The notes: generated by a model not told the origin, from the letters alone. A stretch of DNA of 64,000 bases from Armatimonadota bacterium (GCA_017303935.1 JAFLBD010000003.1:372001-436000), one strand, 5' to 3'; positions 41,416 through 50,472 are shown, counted from the stretch's first letter. Program-made: numbers and translations.

Positions 41416-42054
41416 GTGGAAGCGCAAGATTACATCCCTGGTTCGGATGCCGAACTGCGGGTTTGGCTCGAAAACTTTGTCAGCAAATGTGAGGCTTATG
41501 AGGCAGAGCTGGGGCTCGATGCCGAGACTTTGGCGCAGATTACAGACGCTTCGGCTGACTTTAGCACCAAGTTTTATAGCGTTAACGAATTGAAGGAAAC
41601 CCTGCGCGGCGCAGTGGCGGGCAAAGACGCTAGCCGAACTCAAGCCGTGGCCCTAATCCGCTCGCTTGCCAAACAATTTAAGGCAAAACCAAACCTCGAA
41701 CCACGCATTTTGAAATCGCTAAACATTACCGGAAGCGGCTCTGTTGGCCCGGTAATGGTTGTCACCGACTTAACGATTAGCGGAAATGATACTGGCGTGA
41801 ATACTCTTAAATGGAATCGCAACGATAACTCTTACGGAACGCAATTTATCATCGAATCTAGCCCGGATGGCACCTCTTTTTGGGAGCTGGTGGACGTGGT
41901 GACGCGCTCGGATTACAAGCACCAAAATCAGGTTCCTGGCGAGCGGAAGTTCTATCGCATTCGGAGCAAGCGTGCGGGCCAAACTTCGGCGGCTTGTGCG
42001 GCGGCGGTGGTGTATCCCCTCGGCGCCCCCTCCCCCCTCCCCCGCGCTGCGTAG
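41416..42054 (+). CDS. Helical N-domain plus FN3-like protein (paralogue of 62550-63185)
   Basis: A 212-residue protein from a GTG start. Residues 10-100 form a helical domain (WLENFVSKCEAYEAELGLD...LAQI), and residues about 110-200 form a fibronectin type III-like domain (NDTGVNTLKWNRNDNSYG...FYRIRSKRAG). It has no signal peptide. It aligns over its whole length with the minus-strand gene at 62550, so the pair flanks the main PEP-CTERM cluster in inverted orientation. The GTG is the first start in frame and lacks a good ribosome site. Function unknown. Confidence 0.74.
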   Translation: MEAQDYIPGSDAELRVWLENFVSKCEAYEAELGLDAETLAQITDASADFSTKFYSVNELKETLRGAVAGKDASRTQAVALIRSLAKQFKAKPNLEPRILKSLNITGSGSVGPVMVVTDLTISGNDTGVNTLKWNRNDNSYGTQFIIESSPDGTSFWELVDVVTRSDYKHQNQVPGERKFYRIRSKRAGQTSAACAAAVVYPLGAPSPLPRAA

Positions 42055-42274
42055 CGGTTTGAGCATTTGCGGCCGCATGTAAGTTCGGAGCGGCTAAAGC
42101 GAGTTGCCGAACAGGCGATCGTGTATTTAATGCGCGGTGGGGGGCCTCTTCTCTAGCAAAGCACGGCGTCGGAGGATGCGCGTGTGTAGGAAATCTATTC
42201 GTGAAGACAAGCCGAAACGCGATTTGCAGCCCCGCCGGAGCCGGGGTTCGACGACTCCCAGCGGGGGGTGGGCG

Positions 42275-43822
42275 ATGAAGCATCTTCCCTTGTTCGCGGC
42301 TGCGCTGCTGGTTTCTTGCGCGGGCCTGGCCTCGGCGCGGACGATCTATGTGAGCCAAAGTGCCGCCGGATTGGGCAACGGCAACGACTGGGCGAACGCG
42401 TTTTCGAACCTGCATCAAGGGCTGGCCGCCGCCACGAATGGCGACGAAGTTCGCATTGGTCAGGGGACTTATCGGCCGGGGCTTCCGGGCGAGATCAATG
42501 CTTCGTTTGTCGTGCCGTCTGGGGTTCGGGTTCGCGGCGGATATAAGGGCTTCGGCGCGGACGCTGATCTTCGCAGCCGCGCGATTTATCCCACGATTTT
42601 AGATGGTGATCTGGGCGACGACGATTCTTGGGGCGACCCGTGGTGGAACGGGATGAACACCAATACGCCCAACAGCTATCACGTTTTGCAGATTGATTCT
42701 GCCGCGGCGGGCACGCTGCTGGAGGGGCTGACGGTGACCAGTGGCGGCGCGATTCAGACCGCTGGCGGCGCGGTGTTGGCGCAACAAAGCGAGCTTGAAA
42801 TTCGCGATTGCACTTTTGAGCGGTGCCTCGGCTATCAGGGCGCGGGCGCGGCGGTTTGTGTGATTGACGGCAGCCTTTTGATGACGAATTGCACCGTGCG
42901 CGAGAATTGGGGCCGGTTTGTCAACGGGGCTGGCGTCGCGGTGTCGGGGACGGCTGGCGCGACGGTGGACGGCTGTATGTTCTTTGACAATCACGGCGAA
43001 TCGGACTATTCGACCGGTTCCGGGGCGGGAATCGCTCTGGAAGGGACGACGCCCTCGACGATCAAGAATTCGCGGTTTATCGGCAATCAGACCTTCCCTT
43101 TCTTTTCTTCGATGCCGGATTTTGGCGGGGGTGTTTATTACTCCGGCGCGCCTCTTTCGATCGATCGGTGTACGTTTGAATCGAACACGGCGGTGAGTGG
43201 CGGCGGCGTTTATTCTTGGCGCGATCTGACCGTTTCGAACTGCTTGTTCCGGGGAAATAACGCGATTCCTGCTCCTGCTGCGGGCGGAAATGGCGGTGCG
43301 ATTGGCGTTTATTATTTCGGCGATTATTTGCTGAAAGTGGTGGGCTGCACCTTTGTGAAGAACAACGCGCACGAGACGGGCGGTGTTTATTATCACGGCT
43401 ATGCCACCTATCGCACCGATATTTCGAACTCGATCTTTTGGGGCAATACCGACGTGAACGGCACGGTTAGCCAAAGTAGCGTGAAGAAAGCTCGGTACAG
43501 CTGTATTCAAAACCTTTGGACGACCATTCCTGGCGAGGACGCGATCGATCCTTCTAAATTCCCGGGATGCGTGATCTCGAATCCGTCGTTTGTTCATTAC
43601 CCCGACGATTTGCACCTTGCGGTTTCGTCGCCTTGTGTGGATGCTGGCGAGAAGTCGAAGTTCAGCGCTGGGATGTACTTGGATCTTCAAAATCGTTCCC
43701 GGTTCTTTGATATTGTTTCGAAGCCGGATACAGGACTTGGTTCTCGCCCGTTGCCGGATATGGGCTGCTACGAGACGACGCTGAGATTGCAGATGGATCC
43801 TTCTGTGGCCTACGGCCCTTGA
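42275..43822 (+). CDS. Exported right-handed beta-helix protein (choice-of-anchor Q type)
   Basis: A 515-residue secreted protein: signal peptide HLPLFAAALLVSCAGLASA, then TIYVSQSAAGLGNGNDWANAF, the usual opening of this class. Many beta-helix rungs follow (for example RDCTFERCLG, TNCTVRENWG, DRCTFESNTAVSGGGVY, SNCLFRGNNA, VGCTFVKNNAHETGGVY). The end SSPCVDAGEKS...LPDMGCYE is the choice-of-anchor Q signature. Such proteins often bind or cleave polysaccharides. The start is set by the signal peptide and by GGGGGGTGG just upstream. The 220-bp GC-rich spacer before it (42055-42274) shows no other gene. Confidence 0.86.
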   Translation: MKHLPLFAAALLVSCAGLASARTIYVSQSAAGLGNGNDWANAFSNLHQGLAAATNGDEVRIGQGTYRPGLPGEINASFVVPSGVRVRGGYKGFGADADLRSRAIYPTILDGDLGDDDSWGDPWWNGMNTNTPNSYHVLQIDSAAAGTLLEGLTVTSGGAIQTAGGAVLAQQSELEIRDCTFERCLGYQGAGAAVCVIDGSLLMTNCTVRENWGRFVNGAGVAVSGTAGATVDGCMFFDNHGESDYSTGSGAGIALEGTTPSTIKNSRFIGNQTFPFFSSMPDFGGGVYYSGAPLSIDRCTFESNTAVSGGGVYSWRDLTVSNCLFRGNNAIPAPAAGGNGGAIGVYYFGDYLLKVVGCTFVKNNAHETGGVYYHGYATYRTDISNSIFWGNTDVNGTVSQSSVKKARYSCIQNLWTTIPGEDAIDPSKFPGCVISNPSFVHYPDDLHLAVSSPCVDAGEKSKFSAGMYLDLQNRSRFFDIVSKPDTGLGSRPLPDMGCYETTLRLQMDPSVAYGP

Positions 43823-43996
43823 TGCTCCGATTGTGCACGATTCTGCTAGTACGCCCACTCTAGGGGATGAGGGAGTTCGAGCCCACAATATTCGATGTGT
43901 AGCACTCGGCGATGGGATTGGTCGAAATCACCCACGACGCGAAGAACAATCGCATCCGCGCGAAATGATTTAGACTCGCCAGATTACAAAACCAAT

Positions 43997-44032
43997 AGCT
44001 GCTGGGGAGTATTGACTTGTACCCCAGCAGCT
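43997..44032 (-). terminator. Hairpin terminator for the minus-strand PEP-CTERM gene
   Basis: 11-bp stem AGCTGCTGGGG with CCCCAGCAGCT and a 14-nt loop, 23 nt after the stop at 44055. A short TTTT follows on the minus strand after ATTGG. The rest of 43823-44054 shows nothing else I can support. Confidence 0.65.
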
Positions 44033-44054
44033 TATTTCTAGCCAACAGAAAGAG

Positions 44055-44882
44055 CTAATACTTGCGCTTTCGACGAGTCACGACCAGCAATCCTAGACCA
44101 AGCGCGGCCAGGCTACCTGGTTCTGGAACGGCCAAAAATCCCGTGCCGGCGCCCTGAATTCCGGTCAAAGTAGCCTGCGTCGTGAACGCTCCATTCGACA
44201 TATTGAAATAACCAAGGCTCATCGTTCCGGCGGGGCTATCTCTTCGCATAGCGCCATATAGAACGCCTTCGTGGAACTCAATTCCATTGTTCGAAAACCC
44301 GAATCCAACCGCACCGACCAAAGTCGCCGTTCCTCCCGGTGCCCATCGATAAAGCCGATTGTTTGTGGCATCAGTCACATAGAATTGGCCATCAGCGGCA
44401 TTGAACGAAAGCCCACCACCACCAGCCGAAGAAATTCCGGTGTTGTAATTTGTCAGTGTGTTCCCGGTCGCTGCGTTGAAACGCATGACACGCAATGGAT
44501 TAATAGAGTCCTCGACTCCGTACATTTGTCCGTTTGCAAAAGTTAGCGAGCCGACGCCTTGGTCCAGTGAACCAATTTGAACCAGATTGGCAGCGCCAAA
44601 GGGATTATCCAATCGATAAAGCCCGTATCGACCGCTTACTGGATTTCTTCCACACGCAATAATGTCGCCTGCCGTCGCTCCTGCTAATGCAAATCCGCTC
44701 GGAAGAGTGGTCAATGATTGAATCTGTGCATTCATCGTCACTGAACCCAAAACCGCGCCTGTAGAGTCCGCACGATACAACTTGTCTCCGTCCGTCGCGA
44801 GGAACTGGATCGTGGTCGCCGAACACGCGATCGACATTCCCATTCCAACCGAAAACAACCCAACTTTTAGTAGCCAATTCAT
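44055..44882 (-). CDS. PEP-CTERM protein, predicted beta-propeller
   Basis: A 275-residue exported protein. The signal peptide ends SIACSA, then TTIQFLATDGDKLYRADSTG and propeller-like blades (SLDQGVGSLTFANGQMYGVE, LSFNAADGQFYVTDATNNRLYRW, GIEFHEGVLYGAM). The C-terminal signal is VPEPGSLAALGLGLLVV then RRKRKY. It is not a member of the ASFDLML family. It has a normal ribosome site, GGAG 9 nt before the ATG, and TATACT at 44902-44907, so its leader is short (about 13 nt) but present. Confidence 0.88.
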   Translation of the reverse strand: MNWLLKVGLFSVGMGMSIACSATTIQFLATDGDKLYRADSTGAVLGSVTMNAQIQSLTTLPSGFALAGATAGDIIACGRNPVSGRYGLYRLDNPFGAANLVQIGSLDQGVGSLTFANGQMYGVEDSINPLRVMRFNAATGNTLTNYNTGISSAGGGGLSFNAADGQFYVTDATNNRLYRWAPGGTATLVGAVGFGFSNNGIEFHEGVLYGAMRRDSPAGTMSLGYFNMSNGAFTTQATLTGIQGAGTGFLAVPEPGSLAALGLGLLVVTRRKRKY

Positions 44883-45145
44883 AGAATAAATCTCCGTTAA
44901 CAGTATAAATATAATGACATTGTGGGTTCCTGAGCACAGCAAATTTGATTTTTAGCAAAATTACTGGCATCAATGCCTCAATATTGATGGGCTCGAACTG
45001 TTACGGCTAAGTGGTAGAGATGCCCCAGCCAAAGCCACAGCTTACGCCGGCGGCGGTCGCAGATTACCGGCGCAGAAAAAATAAGCAACATTTTTATTGC
45101 CTATTGTGTTATGATGGGTTTTAGCGTACCGCCACAGGATTCAAA

Positions 45146-45556
45146 ATGCAAGATTCTATCGAGCGCTCCATCGTGATCAATGCTCCCATTGACCGCGTCT
45201 TTCAGGGCGTGATTTCCGATTTTTTTAAGGCATGGGACGGGGAGCTGATCACTGACACTCACGGCCATTTTAACTTTGGCGAATGGGGCAAATCCAGCGT
45301 CCATTTGATCGCTTATCAACCGCCGAGTTATCTGGCGTATCGCTGGGTTCCTGGCACGATCTTTGAGGGCGATATTTATGAAAAGGGTTGCACTTTGGTG
45401 GAGTTTAGGCTCACCGAATCTGGCGGCGCGACCACCCTTGTGTTGAAGGAAAGCGGGTTTGCTTCGATTCCCGAAGAGCGCTACCGAGAGGCGATGGACA
45501 ACAACACCGCTGGATGGGACGAAGAAATCGCAAACTTTGCAAAGCTGTTTGAATAA
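45146..45556 (+). CDS. SRPBCC (AHSA1-type) domain protein
   Basis: A 136-residue START/Bet v1-like protein with a hydrophobic ligand cavity. It begins IERSIVINAPIDRVFQGV, contains FNFGEWGKSSVHLIAYQPPSYLAYRW and ends with the long helix YREAMDNNTAGWDEEIANFAKL. The ribosome site AGGA lies 6 nt before the ATG. It is followed after 0-3 nt by an ArsR-type regulator, a common pairing in which the two are co-transcribed and the regulator controls the SRPBCC gene. Confidence 0.92.
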   Translation: MQDSIERSIVINAPIDRVFQGVISDFFKAWDGELITDTHGHFNFGEWGKSSVHLIAYQPPSYLAYRWVPGTIFEGDIYEKGCTLVEFRLTESGGATTLVLKESGFASIPEERYREAMDNNTAGWDEEIANFAKLFE

Positions 45557-45559
45557 TTG

Positions 45560-45886
45560 ATGGCTTTGGCAGAAGTTTTTGGCGCGTTGGGCGATCCGGT
45601 CCGGCTGGAAATTGTTCAGCGGCTGGTCGCCCGCCGCCGCCAACGCATTTCGCAAGTCACCGATGGTTTGGGGCTCACTCGGCAGGGCGCGCGTCGACAG
45701 CTGCAGGTTCTTGCCGACGCCAAAGTGGTGGTCTTGGAACCCGAGGGCCGCGATGTTTGGGTGAACGTCAACATCGAGAGGTTGGACTACGCCCGGGAGT
45801 TCATCGCCAAGCTTGAAGCGGAATGGGACCTCCGCCTCGAAGCGCTCAAGCTTTCTCTTGAATCTGGGGAGGACTCGATTGGGTAG
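45560..45886 (+). CDS. ArsR-family regulator paired with the SRPBCC gene
   Basis: A 108-residue winged-helix regulator: VFGALGDPVRLEIVQRLVAR, recognition helix in LTRQGARRQLQVLADAKVV, wing EPEGRDVWVNVN. There are no cysteines in the metal-site positions, so it is not a metal sensor. It belongs to the subgroup linked to AHSA1-like proteins. A TTG codon directly before the ATG could also start translation and would abut the upstream stop. Confidence 0.9.
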   Translation: MALAEVFGALGDPVRLEIVQRLVARRRQRISQVTDGLGLTRQGARRQLQVLADAKVVVLEPEGRDVWVNVNIERLDYAREFIAKLEAEWDLRLEALKLSLESGEDSIG

Positions 45887-45992
45887 TAGTTGCTGCCAAC
45901 TCTAACGATGGCAGCTCCGCAATTACGCGAACCATTTCGTCATGAGTGAATACCCCACGATAGAGCTCGAATCCATCTGCACAAAGGCTCAT
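45846..45992 (-). pseudogene. Fragment resembling the N-terminus of a PhyH-type dioxygenase
   Basis: A 48-codon minus-strand frame starting MSLCADGFELYRGVFTHDE and continuing MVRVIAELPSLELA. This resembles the opening of phytanoyl-CoA dioxygenase-like proteins ('DGF.V..GVLS.EE...L...L') but stops before any iron-binding residue. Its end overlaps the ArsR gene. Probably a decayed remnant. Confidence 0.35.
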
Positions 45993-46084
45993 TGCGCCAG
46001 TATGATCGAATGCTTTGGACAGTCGCGAAGTCAGGCTCGTAAATCATGTGATACGATCCGACAGCGTAGCGGTCGCTCAACTCG

Positions 46085-46204
46085 TCCGTCGAGCAAGTTC
46101 GACTAGAATATGATGAGGAATTGACGGCTCATCGCCTGATCCAAACGGGGGTGCCGGAGTATTTTGCCGTCTATTTACAATTCGGCGGAGCAATGGATTA
46201 TTGA
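46085..46204 (+). pseudogene. Decayed C-terminus of a metallophosphoesterase
   Basis: A 39-codon frame, SVEQVRLEYDEELTAHRLIQ then TGVPEYFAVYLQF, ending at TGA. It matches the last residues of the ars-operon phosphoesterase (SVEQVRVEYDVEIAAGRLVE, AGLPEYFADYLRF) at about two thirds of positions. The rest of the gene is absent upstream. 45993-46084 and 46205-46380 hold nothing else I can support. Confidence 0.75.
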
Positions 46205-46381
46205 TTGCGTGAGGACCTCACAATTCTCGATCTATATTTTAAGGTGTCCATCGATTTGGCGTCATGCAGTCAAGTATGGTGCAAGCAAGATGTTCAAAGC
46301 GATCTACCGCTGAGCAATCCGCTCCGAAGTTGTTTTCATCACACCAAACGATAGGATCTCAAATAAATCAAGCAATCCATT

Positions 46382-46409
46382 TTGCCCAGACGAAAACTTG
46401 CCGTATACT
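46382..46409 (+). promoter_or_regulatory. Leaderless promoter TTGCCC-16-TATACT
   Basis: -35 TTGCCC (46382-46387), 16-nt spacer, -10 TATACT (46404-46409), ending 6 nt before the ATG at 46416. No ribosome site fits in the gap. Confidence 0.65.
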
Positions 46410-46415
46410 CCTAGC

Positions 46416-47342
46416 ATGCGAATTGCATTTTTGGCTGCCGTCGCGGCATTATCCTGCGCCGCTTCCGCTTCTTTTGAACTTGTCATGGCGCTTGATTCAG
46501 ATAATCACACCGTTCACCGAATTGATGGTGAGCGCAATATTTACCTCGGCAATTTTGGGGCGAATCGTCTAGTCAACCCGAGTGCAATGGCCATCCAACA
46601 GTCAGCCAATAAAGCGCACGTGTACGATCCGTATCTTCGGTCCGTCGTCTCGTTCGACTACAACACCGGTGAAAAAGTCGGCGAAGCCGCCATGCCTAGC
46701 TATGGCTATGCAACTTTGGGCTTGGCGAATAATGGCGACTTTTTGGTAGGCGACTTCTTTTCGGCCTCAGCGCGGCGCTATTCACAAGGAGGGATTTTGT
46801 CAGCGATCTTTACGGCTCCCGCAGGTTCCACAGGAACTCGCGCCATGATGCAAGCGACGGATGGCAACTACTATGTCGCGTGGGCTGGAAGCAACGTCAT
46901 TACTCGGCATAACGCTAGCGGCACTCTTTTGGCCACCGTAACTTCAGCGAGTACTAGCATCGCCGACAGCCGACAAATGTTTATTCAAAACAGCCAGGTG
47001 GTTATTTCTGGGGGCAATTCTGGCAAGTATGTTCGCATGACTTACTCCAATACAACCAGTTGGGGACCAATGATAGAAACCTCTGTCAATACTTATGCTT
47101 ATGGGGTTTCTGCGGGTCACTTTAGCACCATCTATGCGAGCGGTTATTCGACATTAAATTCAGCGTCGGTCTACAGCTATTCGTTAACCACTGGCTACCA
47201 AACCAGCAGCTACACTGTTCCAGGTGCCGGCACAATTGTTGCATTGGGTACAGTTGTCGCCCCAGAACCACAAACAATCACCGGAATGCTCGCTGCAGGT
47301 CTTGTGGGTCTTATGGCTCGCCGAAAAAGACGAGCGAAATAA
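46416..47342 (+). CDS. PEP-CTERM protein, ASFDLML family (copy 2)
   Basis: A 308-residue exported protein. Signal peptide AAVAALSCAASA, mature start SFELVMALDSDNHTVHRIDG, then NIYLGNFGANRLVNPSAM, FDYNTGEKVGEAAMP and DGNYYVAWAGSNVITRHN. The C-terminal signal is VAPEPQTITGMLAAGLVGLM then RRKRRAK. It is a close duplicate of the gene at 53128-54048, with nearly identical first 60 mature residues. The start is fixed by the leaderless promoter and signal peptide, and a terminator follows. Confidence 0.89.
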   Translation: MRIAFLAAVAALSCAASASFELVMALDSDNHTVHRIDGERNIYLGNFGANRLVNPSAMAIQQSANKAHVYDPYLRSVVSFDYNTGEKVGEAAMPSYGYATLGLANNGDFLVGDFFSASARRYSQGGILSAIFTAPAGSTGTRAMMQATDGNYYVAWAGSNVITRHNASGTLLATVTSASTSIADSRQMFIQNSQVVISGGNSGKYVRMTYSNTTSWGPMIETSVNTYAYGVSAGHFSTIYASGYSTLNSASVYSYSLTTGYQTSSYTVPGAGTIVALGTVVAPEPQTITGMLAAGLVGLMARRKRRAK

Positions 47343-47358
47343 CCGGCCGCTACAATAA

Positions 47359-47403
47359 AAGAAATAGCCTGATCTGAGAATTATATCGATCAGGCTATTT
47401 CTT
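47359..47403 (+). terminator. Intrinsic terminator, 16-bp stem
   Basis: Perfect inverted repeat AAGAAATAGCCTGATC with GATCAGGCTATTTCTT and a 13-nt loop, 17 nt after the stop at 47342. The A-rich and T-rich arms make it work in both directions, so it may also end the converging gene at 47499. Confidence 0.85.
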
Positions 47404-47498
47404 GGCATCAAGACTTTGTTTTCTAGTCCCTACGCCCTTATTACATAAACAACAAAAGAAGTCTCTTCGCTCCGTATGGCTTTTGACTCAGAAATGCT

Positions 47499-48413
47499 TT
47501 AGGATCTTCTTCGGCGGCGGGAGAGTAATGCCGCTGCGCCAATTCCTAATGCCATCCAACTTCCCGGTTCTGGAGCGACCACAACCGCAATGTGTCCCGG
47601 AGTAGTGATTTGCGGCGCGTCAAATTGGAAACCAGAATTCAAATACGTATCCGTTTTTATAAACCTTGCACCTCCAGCAGTAGCCGTACCTAAGATGAAG
47701 TTCGAACCACCGTGCGCAAGGCCTACTCCCGTTGTCCCACTAAATCCGGCAAAAGTTAGGCTCCCAGCTCCTGAACCATAATCATAATAAATTCCACCCA
47801 CAGAAGTCGAAGTGTAGTAAATATCGTTGTAGTTATTTCCGGATGCAATGCCTTGAGCAAGACCGCCAGTCAAAGCCACCGCTGGTATGCCATAACTCGT
47901 GAACGTAGTGCCACCATTGGTAGACCGAAAAACTTGATTGGTACTGGAATCCGTGTATCGTATATCCGAACCATTCACGACCAGGTGCTTCACGAACGCA
48001 CCAAAAGTCCCTGTGGCAATCGTGGATGCTCCACCGGCTATAGAATTGATTGTGAAAATCCCGGATACTGTTCCCAGCGTATACGAAAAGTTGTTACCAC
48101 CAGCATATGTCAAAGTTGTCAACGTGTTGCCGGTAAACAATGTTCGTTTCAGCTCGCCAGTGTTGTAGTTGAAAATTCGGATAAATCCACCGGTTCCAAC
48201 CGCTAGCTCGTTCGCCGATTGATTCACCGCCATCACGGAACTCGCACCCACCCATCCAGAGGCGAACGAACCCAGATAGGTTCCGGAGTCGCCATCATAG
48301 CGGTGGACTTTTCCGTTTGAGCCTGTTCCCCGGTCCATCGCGAGAATCAGTTCGAAACTAGCCTGCGACATCGCCGCCACTCCGAAACACGCCAACAATG
48401 CAATTGACTTCAT
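47499..48413 (-). CDS. PEP-CTERM protein, ASFDLML family (copy 3)
   Basis: A 304-residue exported protein. Signal peptide ALLACFGVAAMSQA, mature start SFELILAMDRGTGSNGKVHR followed by YDGDSGTYLGSFASGW, then IRIFNYNTGELKRTLF and RYTDSSTNQVFRS. The C-terminal signal is VAPEPGSWMALGIGAAALL then SRRRRRS. The ATG has TATAAT 8 nt upstream and no ribosome site. Copies 3 and 5 (52105) share the DSGTYLG/DSGVYLG variant of the family motif. Confidence 0.89.
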   Translation of the reverse strand: MKSIALLACFGVAAMSQASFELILAMDRGTGSNGKVHRYDGDSGTYLGSFASGWVGASSVMAVNQSANELAVGTGGFIRIFNYNTGELKRTLFTGNTLTTLTYAGGNNFSYTLGTVSGIFTINSIAGGASTIATGTFGAFVKHLVVNGSDIRYTDSSTNQVFRSTNGGTTFTSYGIPAVALTGGLAQGIASGNNYNDIYYTSTSVGGIYYDYGSGAGSLTFAGFSGTTGVGLAHGGSNFILGTATAGGARFIKTDTYLNSGFQFDAPQITTPGHIAVVVAPEPGSWMALGIGAAALLSRRRRRS

Positions 48414-48421
48414 CGCTTTCT

Positions 48422-48427
48422 ATTATA
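48422..48427 (-). promoter_or_regulatory. -10 box TATAAT, leaderless start
   Basis: TATAAT ends 8 nt before the ATG at 48413. The preceding AAAAGTGGCT is identical to that before the -10 of the paralogue at 61342. The rest of 48428-48715 shows nothing else I can support. Confidence 0.65.
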
Positions 48428-48715
48428 AGCCACTTTTTGCGCTGTGGAAGGATTTGTGTTCGAATTCATTGACAGTCCACTCATGCCGCGTCCGTTTGCG
48501 TGAAAAACGTCTTGGGCAAACTTACGTGGTTTTTTTGGCATCCCCTTCTATCACAGCCGAAACTCGAGCGATAGCATGATGGATACTGTTAGCCCTCTCC
48601 TAGTTCAAATGCCCATAATTATGCGGGGATTAACTGAGGAAATTGCCTGCTGTGGAAATTCCGTGTATATTTTATTCGTCGAGCAAATTTGTTGCTTCGA
48701 ACGTGGGGATTTAAT

Positions 48716-49336
48716 ATGAAGGGTCTACTTGGTTTCGTTTTCGGAGTCGGTTTTGCAGGATTCGCGCACGCCAACCTCATTGTCAATGGTGGCTTCGAAC
48801 AAGGTGCTTGGGCACCTGGAGGAGATAACTCCATGCAACTGTTTGGAGGTTCTGGAGCAATAATGGGATGGTCAGTTACTGGTGACGAAATCGCTTGGAT
48901 CGGTTCGTCGAATCCTTATTTCGTTTCTCCATCTGAAGGTCAACGCTTTTTGGATCTTGCAGGCTATAACAATAACGGCTCGCCAGGTGGCATTCAACAA
49001 ACTTTTGCAACGACGATCGGCCAACAATATCTTTTGACATTCGATCATGGTGCAAGCAATCTCTATGGCGCCTCAAAGATAGTCGCTTCTGCGGCTGGTA
49101 CAACTCAATCTTGGACCCTGACTTCTGGGGCTACAAACTTGTGGGAAGGTCGTTCGATGGTTTTTACAGCAACCAGCACTTCGACGACGCTTTCGATTGC
49201 TGAGGATATTCAAAATGTGGGTGGATCCGTTTATCAAGGTGTGGACAACGTGAGTGTTGTTGCTGTTCCGGAGCCATCCACTATTCTTGCTCTTTCGCTT
49301 GGCGCAGTGGCGCTCCTTCGCCGTCGAAAGAAATAG
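48716..49336 (+). CDS. PEP-CTERM protein with DUF642-like domain
   Basis: A 206-residue exported protein. Signal peptide LLGFVFGVGFAGFAHA, then NLIVNGGFEQGAWAPGGDNS, AIMGWSVTGDEIAWIGSS, GQRFLDLAGYNNNGSPGGI, QYLLTFDHGASN and YQGVDNVSVVAVPEPS. This is the choice-of-anchor/DUF642 jelly-roll layout, a carbohydrate-binding-like fold. The tail is RRRKK. Unlike its neighbours it has a G-rich segment (GTGGGGAT) 5-10 nt before the ATG. A weak hairpin (GTGGGTGCA with TGCACCCAC) follows near 49357. Confidence 0.88.
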   Translation: MKGLLGFVFGVGFAGFAHANLIVNGGFEQGAWAPGGDNSMQLFGGSGAIMGWSVTGDEIAWIGSSNPYFVSPSEGQRFLDLAGYNNNGSPGGIQQTFATTIGQQYLLTFDHGASNLYGASKIVASAAGTTQSWTLTSGATNLWEGRSMVFTATSTSTTLSIAEDIQNVGGSVYQGVDNVSVVAVPEPSTILALSLGAVALLRRRKK

Positions 49337-49502
49337 TATTTGTCGAAAACTGGCGTTGTGGGTGCAGAAACTTTACTTGGTATTGCACCCACTTACTAAT
49401 TATGTTTACCTTTTGACTCTAAAGTTGGTTAACATGTAATATTCGTTTGTGAATAAAAACGAAGCATGTTGCACTCGCTTGTTCAGACGGAGTATTCCTA
49501 AA

Positions 49503-50459
49503 TCACTTTTTTCGGCGGCGGCGGGAGAGCAATGCTGCAACTCCTAATCCGAGAGCGATCATGGATCCTGGTTCTGGTGCGAGGACGATTGCCGCGTTGC
49601 GCGCACCACCTGCTATTCCAGAATATACGTTTGTGCGAATAACGTATCCAGCCGTATCCAATTCATTCACTCTTACGCCTGTGCTGTTGCTATCTGCTCC
49701 GATCGTATACAACCCCAAGTGGGATTTTGTAAAGTAATTAACCGAATTCTGCAGTGTAAATGATGAAGTAAACGAGCCTACAAGAAGAAGATCGTTACTT
49801 ACACTTGCCCCGTAGTTAAATCCAACGGTTGAACCGGCTGAATTACCGGTGTAGATGAAGTGGTACGGTGCGGAAGAAAGCACACCAATGCTAGAAACAT
49901 TTGCAGGAGTAATGGCATTGTTTACTGCCTCCGAAGTAGTCACCGCCGCAGAATTTCCAGTCCTGAGCATTCTTCGGAGAGAATGTCCTACAGTTGAATA
50001 ACCGATGAACGCGTTACTGCCAAGAGTGGATACTTTGTTGAGCACAACACCCAACGCGCTTGCATTGACGGCGTTAGTATCGAGATTGAAGATTCGTAGT
50101 TCGCCGTTACCATGCACGGACACGATTTCGTTTCCATTAGCTGACAATGCAAAATCATTAACCTGCGACCATCCGACATTGCGAATACTTTTCAATGTAC
50201 CTGTCGAATAGTTCCACGTTCGCAAATTGCCGTTGATATCCAGGGTGTACATTTCCCCACGTGCATAGCTCGCGGCCAAACCCATACTTTGTGGGCCGAT
50301 CTGAAATGATCCCAAATTGACATCATTTTCCGGGTCAATTCGATGGACGCGGTAAAAACCTCCAGCATCTGCTGTTGCGGCTTGCACCAACATGAGATCA
50401 AAACTAGCACTCGCACCGGCAGCCATCGCCGCGGCGGCAATCAAACCAATGAATCGCAT
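49503..50459 (-). CDS. PEP-CTERM protein, ASFDLML family (copy 4)
   Basis: A 318-residue exported protein. Signal peptide LIAAAAMAAGASA, mature start SFDLMLVQAATADAGGFYRV then HRIDPENDVNLGSFQIG, followed by LRTWNYSTGTLKSIRN and LRIFNLDTNAVNAS. The C-terminal signal is LAPEPGSMIALGLGVAALL then SRRRRKK. The start at 50459 is preferred over the ATG at 50555 because TATACT sits 7 nt before it. A decayed copy of its promoter and start lies at 51949-52000. Confidence 0.88.
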   Translation of the reverse strand: MRFIGLIAAAAMAAGASASFDLMLVQAATADAGGFYRVHRIDPENDVNLGSFQIGPQSMGLAASYARGEMYTLDINGNLRTWNYSTGTLKSIRNVGWSQVNDFALSANGNEIVSVHGNGELRIFNLDTNAVNASALGVVLNKVSTLGSNAFIGYSTVGHSLRRMLRTGNSAAVTTSEAVNNAITPANVSSIGVLSSAPYHFIYTGNSAGSTVGFNYGASVSNDLLLVGSFTSSFTLQNSVNYFTKSHLGLYTIGADSNSTGVRVNELDTAGYVIRTNVYSGIAGGARNAAIVLAPEPGSMIALGLGVAALLSRRRRKK

Positions 50460-50466
50460 CCCCTCT

Positions 50467-50472
50467 AGTATA
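50467..50472 (-). promoter_or_regulatory. -10 box TATACT, leaderless start
   Basis: TATACT ends 7 nt before the ATG at 50459, embedded in CCTCTATACTAGAGG, a near-palindrome. Confidence 0.6.

Noticed and set aside
39169-42054. Diversity-generating retroelement (RT plus variable FN3 target)
   Set aside because: The RT has QGSPLSP rather than the SQ-type motif of DGR enzymes. I found no template/variable repeat pair with adenine-biased differences between 40468 and 42054.
42599-43888. Minus-strand open frame of 429 codons opposite the beta-helix gene
   Set aside because: Arg/Ala/Ile-rich translation without motifs. The plus strand has a signal peptide and recognisable beta-helix rungs.
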